Shown: positions 16,790 to 25,799, numbered from the stretch's first letter. The stretch is 64,000 nt of DNA from Edaphobacter sp. 12200R-103 (GCF_010093025.1 NZ_CP048114.1:3100001-3164000); one strand, 5' to 3'. A program made the numbers and translations. The notes: generated from the letters alone by a model not told the origin.

Positions 16790-17548
16790 ATGGCTCTTCA
16801 AATCGATCAAAAGAAACCCGAAACGATGCAGGAAGGCGCCGATCTAAAAACCATTCGGAATCCGGGACTTCCCATGATGGCTGCCAAACCTGAGACGCCT
16901 GCCAAAATCAAGGGCGAGCACATGCCGAAGGAACCTGCGGTCAAAGTTCCCAGCGGAGAACAGGTCATGTCTCCCTTCGATCCCAAAGCGCCAGCGAAGC
17001 CCGGCAAACCCAAGGAAGGCTTTCAGGAGATGAAAGGACACCCCGGCATTACCGAGACGCAAACCTCCGGTCAGAGCTATCTCCGTCTGCGCATGCGTGT
17101 CACCGGCGACCGGCTCAGCGTCATCGACGTGCAGCAGGTGCCGGGTCCGCTGGTGCTTTCAGGCAGCGTGGCTGGGGAATATGCCTACGAGGTTCAGCTC
17201 GACGCCAAACCTCTGGCTGCAGAGGGAATCCTCGACGTAGGGGTCAGCCGCTCATTTCCTCGGCCGGGAACAAACGAGCACTTCATCACGCAGCGCTCCA
17301 CCTTCGAGTTCAACGTCAGGCTGCCTCGAGCCGAGGTGCCGGATGCATCGATTCCGCGTCTCTCCATCGTCGTGTACCGCTTTGCGGATACCTCACCCAA
17401 GATGATCCAGGGCCGCATCTCCGCGCAACCCGGCCTGCAGGCGCATCCGGTGGCTCAGCTGCAGGGCATCCAGATTGAAGCTCTTGAGCCGGCGCTGCGG
17501 GAGAAGTTTCAAAAGGTATTTCCACGATTGACACCGTCGCGGCAGTGA
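16790..17548 (+). CDS. Proline-rich protein linked to the M64 peptidase
   Basis: I do not recognise this 252-residue protein. It starts at an ATG with AAGGAG 6 bases upstream, only 10 bp after the peptidase stop, so the two are almost certainly one operon. Residues 1-95 are rich in Pro, Lys and Glu and look disordered. Residues 100-215 alternate hydrophobic and polar residues, consistent with a compact beta domain. The end (about 220-252) may be helical. There are no Cys, no signal peptide and no membrane segment. It could be a partner, chaperone or inhibitor of the peptidase, but that is inference from position only. Confidence 0.75.
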   Translation: MALQIDQKKPETMQEGADLKTIRNPGLPMMAAKPETPAKIKGEHMPKEPAVKVPSGEQVMSPFDPKAPAKPGKPKEGFQEMKGHPGITETQTSGQSYLRLRMRVTGDRLSVIDVQQVPGPLVLSGSVAGEYAYEVQLDAKPLAAEGILDVGVSRSFPRPGTNEHFITQRSTFEFNVRLPRAEVPDASIPRLSIVVYRFADTSPKMIQGRISAQPGLQAHPVAQLQGIQIEALEPALREKFQKVFPRLTPSRQ

Positions 17549-17695
17549 ACCTGTTCGCAAGCCCGGTTGACCGGCTGTAACCAACTCAGTCAACTGGGCT
17601 TGCGAATATTCAAGCATCATTCTCAGTGCAGTCATCGCGCTGTTACATCACAATCTCATACTGCCCCCGAGCGAGACAGAACGCTCGGAGGACCT

Positions 17696-18874
17696 ATGAG
17701 CCAGTCGTCCATCTCCTATCTTTGGCGCGAACCGCAGGCCGTCCGCGGCTTCAGCACCGGAGTCTCTCTCCACAGCCATACCAATCAATCGCGTGAGACG
17801 CTGGACTTTATCGCCGACCTTTCGCGCGACTGGGGCGTGCTTCAGCCTCTCATGCGCTGGGCCGAGCAGCGTTCCCAACGGCTCTCCGGAATCCGTCCCG
17901 ACTACGCCCACAGTTACTGGACGCCGCCGCTGACGCCGAGACTCGCCTTCGACCTGGAAAGCTCGCAGATCGAAAACAAGCTTCAGCTTCCCGCCCTCGT
18001 CTCGTTGACCGATCACGACGACATCCAGGCTCCGCTGCTGCTCCGCTCTGTCCCTTCGGCCCGCCACATTCCCATCTCGCTCGAGTGGACCGTTCCTTTT
18101 TACGAGAGCGCCTTCCACATCGGCGTGCACAACCTGCCCTCCGCCACCGGTCAGCAGTGGATGGATCGTCTCCGCGCCTTCACCGCACTTTCGGTCGCAG
18201 GACGCAATCCCCACCTTCTGCGCGAGATCATGGCAGAGCTCGACGAGATCCCGAACACTCTCATCGTCTTCAACCATCCGATGTGGGACCTCTACCGGGT
18301 CGGCAAGGAGCGCCACGAGGTGCTCGTCAACGAGTTCCTCGCCGTCTACGGCCAGTACATCCACGCGCTCGAGCTGAATGGACTGCGCGACTGGAAGGAG
18401 AACCGCGAAGCCGCCGAGCTTGCCGGAAGGTGGAACCAGCTTACGATCTCCGGGGGAGACCGACACGGTGTAGAGCCGAACGCCAACGTCAACCTGACCC
18501 GCGCCACCTGCTTCACCGGCTTCGTCCACGAGGTACGCCGCGAGCGCCAGAGCCACGTGCTCTACATGCCCCAGTACGCCGAGCCCTGGAAGCATCGCAT
18601 CCTGCAGTCCACCCTGGACGCCATCCGCGATTATCCGCACTTTCCGGAAGGAGCACGCCGCTGGGATCAGCGTGTCTATCACCCTGACAGCAAAGGCGAG
18701 ATGCGCCCGCTGGTCGAGCTCTGGACCTCAGAACGTCGCGTCGCCCCTGCCTGGATCAGAACCATCCTGGCCTGCGTCCGCATGATGGGACAGGCTCCTC
18801 TCTCCGGAACCCTGCGTTATGCCTGGGACGACTCCGCCAAGATGCGGGCAGCGCTGGCCAAACAGGAGGGCTGA
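17696..18874 (+). CDS. PHP-superfamily metal-dependent phosphoesterase-like protein
   Basis: The 392-residue product shows PHP-type metal-binding motifs: an early SLHSHT (HxH, about residue 26), SLTDHDD near residue 105, NHPMWD near 195 and a late SGGDRHG near 255. In the family these residues coordinate a cluster of divalent metals that hydrolyses phosphoesters. The start ATG follows GGAGG by 4 bases. The C-terminal 110 residues are not obviously part of the domain. No signal peptide or membrane segment is visible. It follows the M64 pair by 147 bp on the same strand and may be a separate transcript. The exact substrate is unknown. Confidence 0.78.
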   Translation: MSQSSISYLWREPQAVRGFSTGVSLHSHTNQSRETLDFIADLSRDWGVLQPLMRWAEQRSQRLSGIRPDYAHSYWTPPLTPRLAFDLESSQIENKLQLPALVSLTDHDDIQAPLLLRSVPSARHIPISLEWTVPFYESAFHIGVHNLPSATGQQWMDRLRAFTALSVAGRNPHLLREIMAELDEIPNTLIVFNHPMWDLYRVGKERHEVLVNEFLAVYGQYIHALELNGLRDWKENREAAELAGRWNQLTISGGDRHGVEPNANVNLTRATCFTGFVHEVRRERQSHVLYMPQYAEPWKHRILQSTLDAIRDYPHFPEGARRWDQRVYHPDSKGEMRPLVELWTSERRVAPAWIRTILACVRMMGQAPLSGTLRYAWDDSAKMRAALAKQEG

Positions 18875-18931
18875 GGCAAACGCCTCAGCCTGAGGAAACG
18901 ACGAGCTCGAAAGACACGTTATCCCGCAAGC

Positions 18932-19050
18932 AGAGCAGCAAGCTCAAGAGTAAAGAGGTGTCATCCTGAGCAAAGCAGCATGCTCAAGAGTAAAGAGGGT
19001 CATCCTGACCAGAGCAGCAAGCTCGGGAATAAAGAGGTGTCATCCTGAGC
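18932..19050. repeat. Three tandem degenerate copies of a repeat arm (about 40 bp)
   Basis: Three successive units begin at about 18932, 18972 and 19011 (spacings 40 and 39 bp). Each contains a version of AGAGCAGCAAGCTC followed by AAGAGTAAAGAGGTG and TCATCCTGAGC. The last unit runs directly into the full palindromic repeat starting at 19037. The duplicated segment is the outer left arm of that repeat plus flank. Confidence 0.85.
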
Positions 19051-19173
19051 GAAGCCCGAAGGGCGTAGTCGAAGGATCTGCGGTTAGGGAGGGCTGCTGA
19101 GCCAGCAGACTGCAGATCTTTCGACTCCGCTTCTCGCGGATCAGGCCGCGAGAGCTACGCTCAGGATGACACC
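19037..19173. repeat. Interspersed palindromic repeat, type A
   Basis: The left arm GTGTCATCCTGAGCGAAGC...TCGAAGGATCTGCGGT is mirrored by CTGCAGATCTTTCGACTCCG...CTACGCTCAGGATGACACC. The right arm carries a few substitutions (for example GATCTTTCGAC). It lies in the gap between the PHP-like gene and the padR promoter; 19174-19321 shows nothing further. Confidence 0.88.
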
Positions 19174-19321
19174 TTTTGTATTGAACTGCGACACGTTCCA
19201 CATCCGGATCAACTCCGTCGATCTCCCAGTGGGTAACTGCAATCGGCTAGGTAAAAGCCAGCCAAGATGCAGCCTGCAATCCTCGAAATTCCCAAAGCCC
19301 TCGATATTCGTCACAGATCCA

Positions 19322-19377
19322 TTGACATAGCCTGCCTATGTCAATTATGGTCATCTGCCATAGACAGACTATGTCAA
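19322..19377 (+). promoter_or_regulatory. padR promoter with overlapping operator-like inverted repeats
   Basis: TTGACATAG (19322-19330), a 5-base spacer and CTATGTCAA (19336-19344) form a perfect inverted repeat. A third copy of CTATGTCAA follows at 19369-19377, exactly 33 bp after the second. TTGACA at 19322 is a perfect -35 box and TATGGT at 19346 a fair -10 (18-bp spacer), so the operator covers the promoter. PadR regulators commonly bind ATGT/ACAT inverted repeats, so autoregulation of the padR-permease pair is likely. Confidence 0.75.
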
Positions 19378-19398
19378 TCATAGGCCGAGGTGATGCAC

Positions 19399-19728
19399 GT
19401 GAAGCGAGACGAAATCCCGCCCGGAACCCTTTACCTCCTCATCTTGAAGGCTCTCTCCCTGCACGGGCCGCTGCATGGCTATGAGATGGCGAACTTTATC
19501 CAGCAGAGGTCAGAGGACGTCCTGCAGGTGGAGGAAGGCTCCCTCTACCCTGCCCTGCAGCGCATGTTACTGAAGGGATGGGTCGAGGCGGAATGGGGCG
19601 TGACCGCAGGCAATCGCCGCGCCCGCTACTATCGGCTTACGCAGGCAGGTCGCAAGCAGCTTGCGCTTGAGCTCTCGCAGTTCGAGCGTGTCTTCGGGGC
19701 CATTCAACGGATCACCCAGATCGCCTAA
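19399..19728 (+). CDS. PadR family transcriptional regulator
   Basis: The product of about 109 residues matches PadR regulators of the type found beside acidobacterial duplicated permeases: PGTLYLLILKALSLHGPLHGYEMANFI, EEGSLYPALQRMLLKGWVEAEWG and GNRRARYYRLTQAGRKQL form the winged helix and wing. I favour the GTG at 19399 because AGG lies 8 bases upstream. An ATG at 19393 would sit directly on that AGG, too close for a ribosome. The stop is 9 bp before the permease ATG, so the two are co-transcribed. The operator-like inverted repeats 20-80 bp upstream suggest autoregulation, with an unknown ligand relieving repression of the permease. Confidence 0.92.
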   Translation: MKRDEIPPGTLYLLILKALSLHGPLHGYEMANFIQQRSEDVLQVEEGSLYPALQRMLLKGWVEAEWGVTAGNRRARYYRLTQAGRKQLALELSQFERVFGAIQRITQIA

Positions 19729-19737
19729 GGAGCTGCC

Positions 19738-22464
19738 ATGTTTCTCGATGAATCTCTGCGCCGCATCAAGATGTTGTTCCGGGGAAGCCGTTTTCGGAAA
19801 GAGCTGCAGGAAGAGATGCGCACGCATCGGGAGCTGCGCGAACAGGAGTACCTGGACCGAGGCAGGAACCCCGTGGCAGCCCATCGTGAAGCGAATCGCC
19901 GCTTTGGCAATCCCGCCACGCTCCAGGAGAAGAGCTATCAAAGCTGGGGATGGAGCTGGCTCACCAGCCTGGTGCAGGACGTCCGCTACGGCGTGCGATC
20001 CATGTTCCGCAGCCCCGCTCTCACCATCGTGGCACTGCTCTCGCTTGCGCTCGGCATCGGCGCGAACACAGCCATCTTCAGCTTCATCGACACGCTGATG
20101 CTCCGGTCGCTGCCCGTCAAAGATCCTGCGCAGCTCATGTTCTTCGGCCGCGAGGGCGAATCGGGCATTACCGATGACATTGCATCAACCACCCTCTACT
20201 CCTATCCGTTCTTTCGCGAGATGCAGAAGCGGAACAGCGTCTTCTCCGATGTCGCTGCCCTCCTAAGCATGTTGGACACCATCCACGGCACCATCGAGGG
20301 GCAGGACGCCATGCAGCCCATGCGCGTGCAGCTCGTCTCCGGCTCGTACTTTCCCACTCTCGGCGTCCAGGCGATTCAGGGCCGCGCCCTCACCGAAGCC
20401 GACGACACGACCGAAGGCGATCATCCTGTCGTCGTGGTCAGCTACGCATGGTGGAAACGTGCCCTCGCCAGCGACCCCGCCGTCCTGAGCCGCAAGCTGA
20501 TATTGGGCACAACGAAATTTGACATCGTCGGCGTAGCTCCCCCGGAGTTCTTCGGGACCAGCGTAGGAGAAGAGCCAGACATGTGGGCCCCCCTGTCGAT
20601 GATGCACTCCGTGCCCCCGATGTGGGACGGCTACAAGAAGAACTTCTGGGACGGGATGTACGTCATCGGCCGGCTAAAACCCGGCGTCTCACCCGAACAG
20701 GCCACCTCGAACGTCAACCTGCTCTACCAGCAGATCATCCGTTCGTTTCCGGACGCCGATCTCAGCGAGCGAAACCTTGGCTACCTTCAGCGTGCTCACG
20801 TCGAACTGACACCCATGTCAAAGGGCCTCTCTTCACTGCGCCGCCGATTCTCCGATCCACTCCGGGTTCTGATGGGGATCACGGCACTCGTGCTGCTGAT
20901 TGCCTGCGCAAACATCGCCAACCTCCTGCTTGCGCGCTCAACAGCGCGAGCCCGGGAACTCGCGGTGCGCCAGGCGCTGGGAGCAGGCCGTCTGCGCATC
21001 GTCCGCCAACTGCTGACCGAAAGCCTGGTGCTCGCGCTTACCGGAGGTCTGCTTGGCGTTGGCCTTGCGCGCATCGCTGACAGGCTGCTGCTGCGAATGA
21101 TCTCCGGAGGGCCTGATCTCGTGCCTCTCGATGTGTCGCTCAACACGCATCTGCTGGTGTTTACCTTCGTGGTCGCGGTCAGCACGGCGATTCTGTTCGG
21201 CATCATCCCCGCCTTCCGCAGCACGCGCCTTGAACTGACGGAGGCCCTCAAGGATGGCCGCTCAAGCTCGTCCAGGGGCAGCTCGAAAAGCCGCGTCGGG
21301 AAGGTCCTCATCGTCTCGCAGATCGCGCTCTCGCTCGTCCTCATGGTGGGGGCTGTCCTGTTCATCCGCACCCTGATGAATCTCAACAACATCGACACCG
21401 GTTTCAACCGCGAGGGCGTTCTGCGGCTCGACATCGACTCCAACGTCACCGGCCTCAAGTCAGATGACCCACGCATGATCGCCATGTTCCAGCAGATCGA
21501 GCAGCGAGTGAGCGCTCTGCCCGGCGTGAAGGCCGCAAGCTTTGCATCGTTCCTCTTCAGCCAGGGAAGCTGGAGCACATCCATCCGCGTCGTAGGCCAG
21601 AATCTCAATGACCAGGTGAATATCAAGCACAACGTCGTTGGCAACGGATACCTCGCGACCATGCAGATCCCGCTCCTCGCCGGACGCAACTTCGGGCCGC
21701 AGGATACCGCCACATCGCACAAGGTCGCCATCATCAGTGAGCACATGGTGAAGGATCTGTTCCCCGCCGGTGTCAATCCCATAGGCCACCACTACTACGA
21801 CGGTCTCGATGCCCTGCCGGACACCGAAGTCGAGGTGATCGGCATCGCCAAGGACGTCAAGTTCGGCAGCCTGCAGGAGCGCCCGCAGTACATCGACTAC
21901 ATGCCCAACCCGCAGCATCCCTGGGGTTACGGCACGCTGGCGGTACGTTACACCGGCAACTTCGAGACCGTCTCTCGCGCGGTCCAACAGGCCATCCACT
22001 CCGTCAACCCGCGGCTGCCCATCAGCAACATCGGCACGCTCGACGAGCAGGTATCGCGCACCCTCACCTACCATCGCATCGTCGCGCAGCTCTCAGCCTT
22101 CTTCGGCCTGCTGGCGGTCTTTCTCTCCTGCATCGGAATCTACGGATTGATGTCGTACATGGTGGGCAAGCGCACCAGCGAGATCGGAATCCGCATCGCC
22201 ATCGGCGCCAGCCGCGCCAGCGTGCGCTGGCTGGTGCTGCGGGAGATTGCAGTCCTTACGGCCATCGGAATCGCCATCGGAATTCCCGTCACTCTCGGCG
22301 CCAGTCGCGTCGTGGGAGCAATGCTCTACGGACTTCACGGCGCCGATGCCTCGAGCGTCCTGGCCTCTGTCGTGGCTCTTCTGGCCGTCGCGCTTCTGGC
22401 AGCCTACCTGCCTGCAAGACGAGCAGCCAGTGTCGATCCGGTGATTGCCCTTCGTTACGAGTAG
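19738..22464 (+). CDS. ADOP-type ABC transporter permease (MacB/FtsX-like, duplicated)
   Basis: The 908-residue protein has the layout of acidobacterial duplicated orphan permeases. A short N-terminal segment (about residues 1-75) resembles the helical stretch RFRKELQEEMRTHRE...RRFGN. It is followed by a first unit beginning QDVRYGVRSMFRSPALTIVALLSLALGIGANTA in part, and by a second FtsX-like unit near the C-terminus (RTSEIGIRIAIGASRASV and YLPARRAASVDPVIALRYE in part). Each unit has a large extracytoplasmic MacB-core-like domain. No ATPase gene is adjacent, which is why such permeases are called orphan. It probably moves peptides, lipids or toxic compounds out of the inner membrane, or acts as a mechanotransmission protein. 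It starts with TAAGGAG 6 bases upstream. Confidence 0.93.
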   Translation: MFLDESLRRIKMLFRGSRFRKELQEEMRTHRELREQEYLDRGRNPVAAHREANRRFGNPATLQEKSYQSWGWSWLTSLVQDVRYGVRSMFRSPALTIVALLSLALGIGANTAIFSFIDTLMLRSLPVKDPAQLMFFGREGESGITDDIASTTLYSYPFFREMQKRNSVFSDVAALLSMLDTIHGTIEGQDAMQPMRVQLVSGSYFPTLGVQAIQGRALTEADDTTEGDHPVVVVSYAWWKRALASDPAVLSRKLILGTTKFDIVGVAPPEFFGTSVGEEPDMWAPLSMMHSVPPMWDGYKKNFWDGMYVIGRLKPGVSPEQATSNVNLLYQQIIRSFPDADLSERNLGYLQRAHVELTPMSKGLSSLRRRFSDPLRVLMGITALVLLIACANIANLLLARSTARARELAVRQALGAGRLRIVRQLLTESLVLALTGGLLGVGLARIADRLLLRMISGGPDLVPLDVSLNTHLLVFTFVVAVSTAILFGIIPAFRSTRLELTEALKDGRSSSSRGSSKSRVGKVLIVSQIALSLVLMVGAVLFIRTLMNLNNIDTGFNREGVLRLDIDSNVTGLKSDDPRMIAMFQQIEQRVSALPGVKAASFASFLFSQGSWSTSIRVVGQNLNDQVNIKHNVVGNGYLATMQIPLLAGRNFGPQDTATSHKVAIISEHMVKDLFPAGVNPIGHHYYDGLDALPDTEVEVIGIAKDVKFGSLQERPQYIDYMPNPQHPWGYGTLAVRYTGNFETVSRAVQQAIHSVNPRLPISNIGTLDEQVSRTLTYHRIVAQLSAFFGLLAVFLSCIGIYGLMSYMVGKRTSEIGIRIAIGASRASVRWLVLREIAVLTAIGIAIGIPVTLGASRVVGAMLYGLHGADASSVLASVVALLAVALLAAYLPARRAASVDPVIALRYE

Positions 22465-22588
22465 GTAAACCTTCCTCGAATCAGGATCGGACCGGACGGT
22501 GCACTGGATGACACACCCGAAACCTTCGCAGGAAAATGCGCTATCGCGCTTTACGATCCCCGCGCATCTCCTCTAGTACAGTAGTGCC

Positions 22589-23764
22589 ATGCGCGCGCCG
22601 CGGGTTGCCTATCTCCCCGACTCCTATCACGAGGTCAACGGCGTCGCCCATACCAGCCGCAACTTCGTCGCCTACGCGGAGCGCCATGCACTACCCTTTC
22701 TCTGCATTCGCGCAGGTCAGCGGCAACCGCAGTTTGAGCACCTCACCGAGATCCGCACCCTGGAGCTTGCCCGCTCTCGCGCCGCCATCCGCATCGAAAA
22801 GGACCTCCAGTTCGATCCTCTCTTCTTCCGCCACGCCCCTGCCATCCGGCGTGAGCTGCTTCGCTTCCGCCCCGATCTGATCCACATCACCGGCCCCAGC
22901 GAGCTTGGCATCTTCGGCGCCTACTTCGCCTGGAAGCAGGGCATTCCCCTCGCGGCCTCCTGGCACACCAACGTGCACGAGTACGCCGCCCGGCGCATGA
23001 ACTGGCTTACGCGCCGGCTTTCCGCGCGTTTCGCAGCACAGATTGAGCAGGGCGTCGAGCATGGCTCCCTATGGGCCACCACGCGCTTCTATGCATTGGC
23101 GCGTGTCCTCTTCGCTCCGAACGACGAGCTCTGCACCATGCTCGCAAAGGCCACCGGAAAACCGTGCCACCTGATGCAGCGCGGCGTCGATACCGAACAG
23201 TTCTCTCCCGCGCATCGCACACGCCCGCTTGACGATCCTACGCTGGTCCTCGGCTATGTCGGCCGCCTCTCCATTGAAAAGAACGTGGCGCTGCTCGCAC
23301 GCATCGAGCACGAGCTCCTGCAGATGGGCATCACCAGCTTCCGCTTCCTGATCGTCGGCCACGGCAGCGAAGAATCAAACCTCCGCACCACGCTTCGCCA
23401 GGCCGACTTCGCCGGCGTGCTGCGAGGTGCAGAACTTGCCGCAGCCTACGCCAACATGGACCTCTTCGTCTTTCCCTCGTATACCGACACCTTCGGCAAT
23501 GTCGTGCTTGAGGCGCTCTCAAGCGGCGTTCCCGCCATCGTCACCACGGGAGGCGGACCGAAGTACATCGTCCGCGATCAGGCGACCGGCTTCGTCACCA
23601 CAGAAGAGGGATTCGCCCCAGCCATTGCCGCCCTCGCGCGCGACCGCGCACGACTCACCCAAATGCGCACCGCCGCACGGGAATACGCGCTCACCTGCAG
23701 CTGGGATGCGGTCTTTTCACGCGTGTACGACGGTTACCGCGAAATGCTAAGTCCGGCTCTCTGA
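22589..23764 (+). CDS. GT4-family glycosyltransferase
   Basis: The 391-residue protein has the two Rossmann-like halves of GT-B enzymes. The N-terminal acceptor domain begins RVAYLPDSYHEVNGVAHTSR. The C-terminal nucleotide-sugar domain includes LGYVGRLSIEKNVALLARI and the donor-binding block FVFPSYTDTFGNVVLEALSSG in part, with the E-x7-E-like motif. The pattern resembles GDP-mannose-dependent mannosyltransferases (MgtA type), but the donor sugar cannot be fixed by eye. No signal peptide; it probably acts at the cytoplasmic face of the inner membrane in glycolipid or polysaccharide assembly. It is alone on this strand, between the permease and a solitary repeat arm. Confidence 0.9.
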   Translation: MRAPRVAYLPDSYHEVNGVAHTSRNFVAYAERHALPFLCIRAGQRQPQFEHLTEIRTLELARSRAAIRIEKDLQFDPLFFRHAPAIRRELLRFRPDLIHITGPSELGIFGAYFAWKQGIPLAASWHTNVHEYAARRMNWLTRRLSARFAAQIEQGVEHGSLWATTRFYALARVLFAPNDELCTMLAKATGKPCHLMQRGVDTEQFSPAHRTRPLDDPTLVLGYVGRLSIEKNVALLARIEHELLQMGITSFRFLIVGHGSEESNLRTTLRQADFAGVLRGAELAAAYANMDLFVFPSYTDTFGNVVLEALSSGVPAIVTTGGGPKYIVRDQATGFVTTEEGFAPAIAALARDRARLTQMRTAAREYALTCSWDAVFSRVYDGYREMLSPAL

Positions 23765-23773
23765 CATGCGGAC

Positions 23774-23817
23774 GTGTCATCCTGAGCGAAGCGCAGCGGA
23801 GTCGAAGGATCTGCGGT
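23774..23817. repeat. Solitary half of a type A repeat
   Basis: Only the left arm is present: GTGTCATCCTGAGCGAAGCG through TCGAAGGATCTGCGGT. No mirrored right arm follows before the aminotransferase gene at 23927. The loss could be deletion or incomplete insertion. Confidence 0.8.
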
Positions 23818-23926
23818 GTAACAGTCGGTCGCCATCGCTTCACCGGCTTTCATTCCAAGCAAGCGCATCTTGCGCCCAGCACCCACGATGCCTCGCAGCA
23901 CCGTACGCTGCCAATCGGGTTCACGC

Positions 23927-25141
23927 TCACTGCAGCCCGCGCAACCTCCGGCAAGCCTCTTCCAGATCTTCATCCTTCTTCGCAAAACAAAACCGCAGCA
24001 GGTCTTCGCCCTTGCCTGGCCGGAAGAAGGCCGACCCCGCCACAGCGGCAACGCCCGTCTTCGCCAGCAGCGAGCGTGCCTTCTGCGCGGCCGTATCACC
24101 GCTCAGTACGCCCTGCAATCCCGCAGTAGAGGCAAGGATGTAGTACGCTCCATCGGGAACATGAGGAGCCATGCCGGCATCGCGCAGCGCACAGACCAGC
24201 ATCTCGCGCTTGCCCTCATGCTCCAGCGCAAGACCGGCGTAAAACGTCCTGCCCAGCTGTTCCACTCCCGCAGCCACGCCATACTGGAACGGCGCTGGAG
24301 CACAGACATACAGCAGGTCGTGAAAGTAGCTGATTGCACCCATCCACTTCGCGTTGGCGATGACATATCCGATACGCCAGCCCGTCACCGAGAAGGTCTT
24401 CGAGAAGCCAGACATCACAATCGTGCGCTCGCGCATGCCGTCGAGCGTCGCTGGCGAAAGATGCTTCGCGTCCCCGTAGATAAAGTGCTCGTAGATCTCG
24501 TCTGTCAGCACAAACAGGTCGAACTCACGCGCAATCTCCGCGAGCCCTTCCAGCTCCTGGCGGGTAAATACCTTCCCCGCCGGGTTCGACGGCGTATTGA
24601 CGAGGATGGCCCGTGTCTTTGCGGTGATCGCCGCACGCACGCGATCAAGGTCGAGCGACCATTCCGGAGCAGTCAGCTCCACTGCCACCGGAACTACGCG
24701 CATGGAACGCAGCGCTCCAACGTGATAGCCATAGAAGGGCTCGAACAGCAGCACCTCGTCTCCGGGGTCGAACAGCGCCATGGCCACGGCGTGGAACGCT
24801 CCCGTGGCTCCGCTCGCCACCAGCACCTCGCGCTCCGGATCGACGACCATGCCCTGCATCCTCTCCGTCTTTTCTGCGATCGCCCGCCGTAGCCGCGCAA
24901 TCCCATCCAGCCGCGTGTAGATGTTGTGGCCGTCGCGAATCGCGGCATTGGCGGCCTCGGCAACCACCTGCGGAACCTCGGTGTCGCAGACACCCTGCGC
25001 CAGGTTTACTCCACCCACGCGATCGCTCTCCACCGACATGGCGCGAATCTCCGATTGCACCATCCGCGGAGCAAGCTCGCTCAGAACAAGTCCGCGTCCC
25101 TTCGCAACAACAACCTGCGCCATAACCGATTTGCCCCCCAT
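23927..25141 (-). CDS. Class I/II PLP-dependent aminotransferase
   Basis: The 404-residue product is a fold-type I aminotransferase. Landmarks are VASGATGAFHAVAMA (cofactor phosphate region), NTPSNPAGKVFT (conserved Asn-Pro-x-Asn-Pro variant), LTDEIYEHFIYG (Asp and Tyr that hold PLP) and the Schiff-base lysine in SGFSKTFSVTGWRIGY. It would swap an amino group between an amino acid and a 2-oxo acid in the cytoplasm; the motifs resemble methionine, aspartate or kynurenine aminotransferases and the substrate is open. The first ATG (MGGKSVMAQ) has AAAGGTG 7-8 bases upstream and is preferred over the ATG at the seventh codon. It is followed on the right by the DUF417 gene, 13 bp away on the same strand. 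Confidence 0.92.
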   Translation of the reverse strand: MGGKSVMAQVVVAKGRGLVLSELAPRMVQSEIRAMSVESDRVGGVNLAQGVCDTEVPQVVAEAANAAIRDGHNIYTRLDGIARLRRAIAEKTERMQGMVVDPEREVLVASGATGAFHAVAMALFDPGDEVLLFEPFYGYHVGALRSMRVVPVAVELTAPEWSLDLDRVRAAITAKTRAILVNTPSNPAGKVFTRQELEGLAEIAREFDLFVLTDEIYEHFIYGDAKHLSPATLDGMRERTIVMSGFSKTFSVTGWRIGYVIANAKWMGAISYFHDLLYVCAPAPFQYGVAAGVEQLGRTFYAGLALEHEGKREMLVCALRDAGMAPHVPDGAYYILASTAGLQGVLSGDTAAQKARSLLAKTGVAAVAGSAFFRPGKGEDLLRFCFAKKDEDLEEACRRLRGLQ

Positions 25142-25154
25142 CCAGATTCACCTT

Positions 25155-25658
25155 TTATCTTACGTCTGCATCTCTCATGCCGCTTATGACTCTTTCGGCA
25201 TCCTGTTTCAGCAGATAAATGGACGCAGCGAAGAGGACCAGGTCTTTTGCAAGGAACGCTACATTTCCCTGCATCGCCGGAAATCCGCCTGCCGAAGCGT
25301 TCCATCCATCCGGCATGAACGGAATGATGGTCAGTGTCGCAACGAACGAAGCTGCCGACCCGAGGGCGCCAAAAACGCCGAGTTTCTTGTTCCAGAATCC
25401 CGCAAACAAAAGCCCTCCAAACAACCACTCCGCCACTCCTAGAAACCACGAGGCTCCCTGGATGCCAAAGGCCGGATACATCCACGAGATCAGCGGCCCA
25501 TTCCCGATAAACGGGATCAACGTATGGGCCTCATAGCTGAACCATTTCTGATAGCCGAAGAACAGGAAGATCATCACCATCGACCAGCGAACCAGTTTGT
25601 AATCCAGATCTTTCTTCAAAAGCCCTGACTTCTCCAGGATCCCGATCAGCAAATTCAT
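25155..25658 (-). CDS. DUF417 (YkgB-like) inner-membrane protein
   Basis: The 167-residue protein resembles E. coli YkgB and related DUF417 proteins. It carries MVMIFLFFGYQKWFSYEA, then IPFIGNGPLISWMYPAFG and a WFLGVAEWLFGGLL helix, with about four hydrophobic helices in total. The ATG at 25658 is chosen because AAGGAG lies 8 bases upstream; the open frame extends 19 codons further without support. The gene is divergent from the AraC-type regulator at 25800. It is followed 13 bp downstream by the aminotransferase gene on the same strand, so they may share a transcript. Its molecular role is unknown; some relatives are linked to reactive-chlorine stress, which I mention only as family context. 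Confidence 0.88.
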   Translation of the reverse strand: MNLLIGILEKSGLLKKDLDYKLVRWSMVMIFLFFGYQKWFSYEAHTLIPFIGNGPLISWMYPAFGIQGASWFLGVAEWLFGGLLFAGFWNKKLGVFGALGSAASFVATLTIIPFMPDGWNASAGGFPAMQGNVAFLAKDLVLFAASIYLLKQDAERVISGMRDADVR

Positions 25659-25799
25659 CTTCGTCACTCCTTTTCCAACACCGAAAAACTCGCGGTATCG
25701 TTTGAATGACTCCACCTTACAAGCGTCAATTGAGCAATTTAATCCCTATATAACTCAAAATTATGCTAAAAAGTATCACTAATGTAGGCCGTAAACGTT

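Noticed and set aside
18932..19173. Possible CRISPR array because of three evenly spaced repeats
   Set aside because: The repeats are directly adjacent and degenerate, with no unique spacers and no cas genes. They are amplified arms of a palindromic element.
19390..19404. TGATGCACGTGAAGCG as a degenerate parS
   Set aside because: It has several mismatches, is not palindromic outside CACGTG and overlaps the padR start region.
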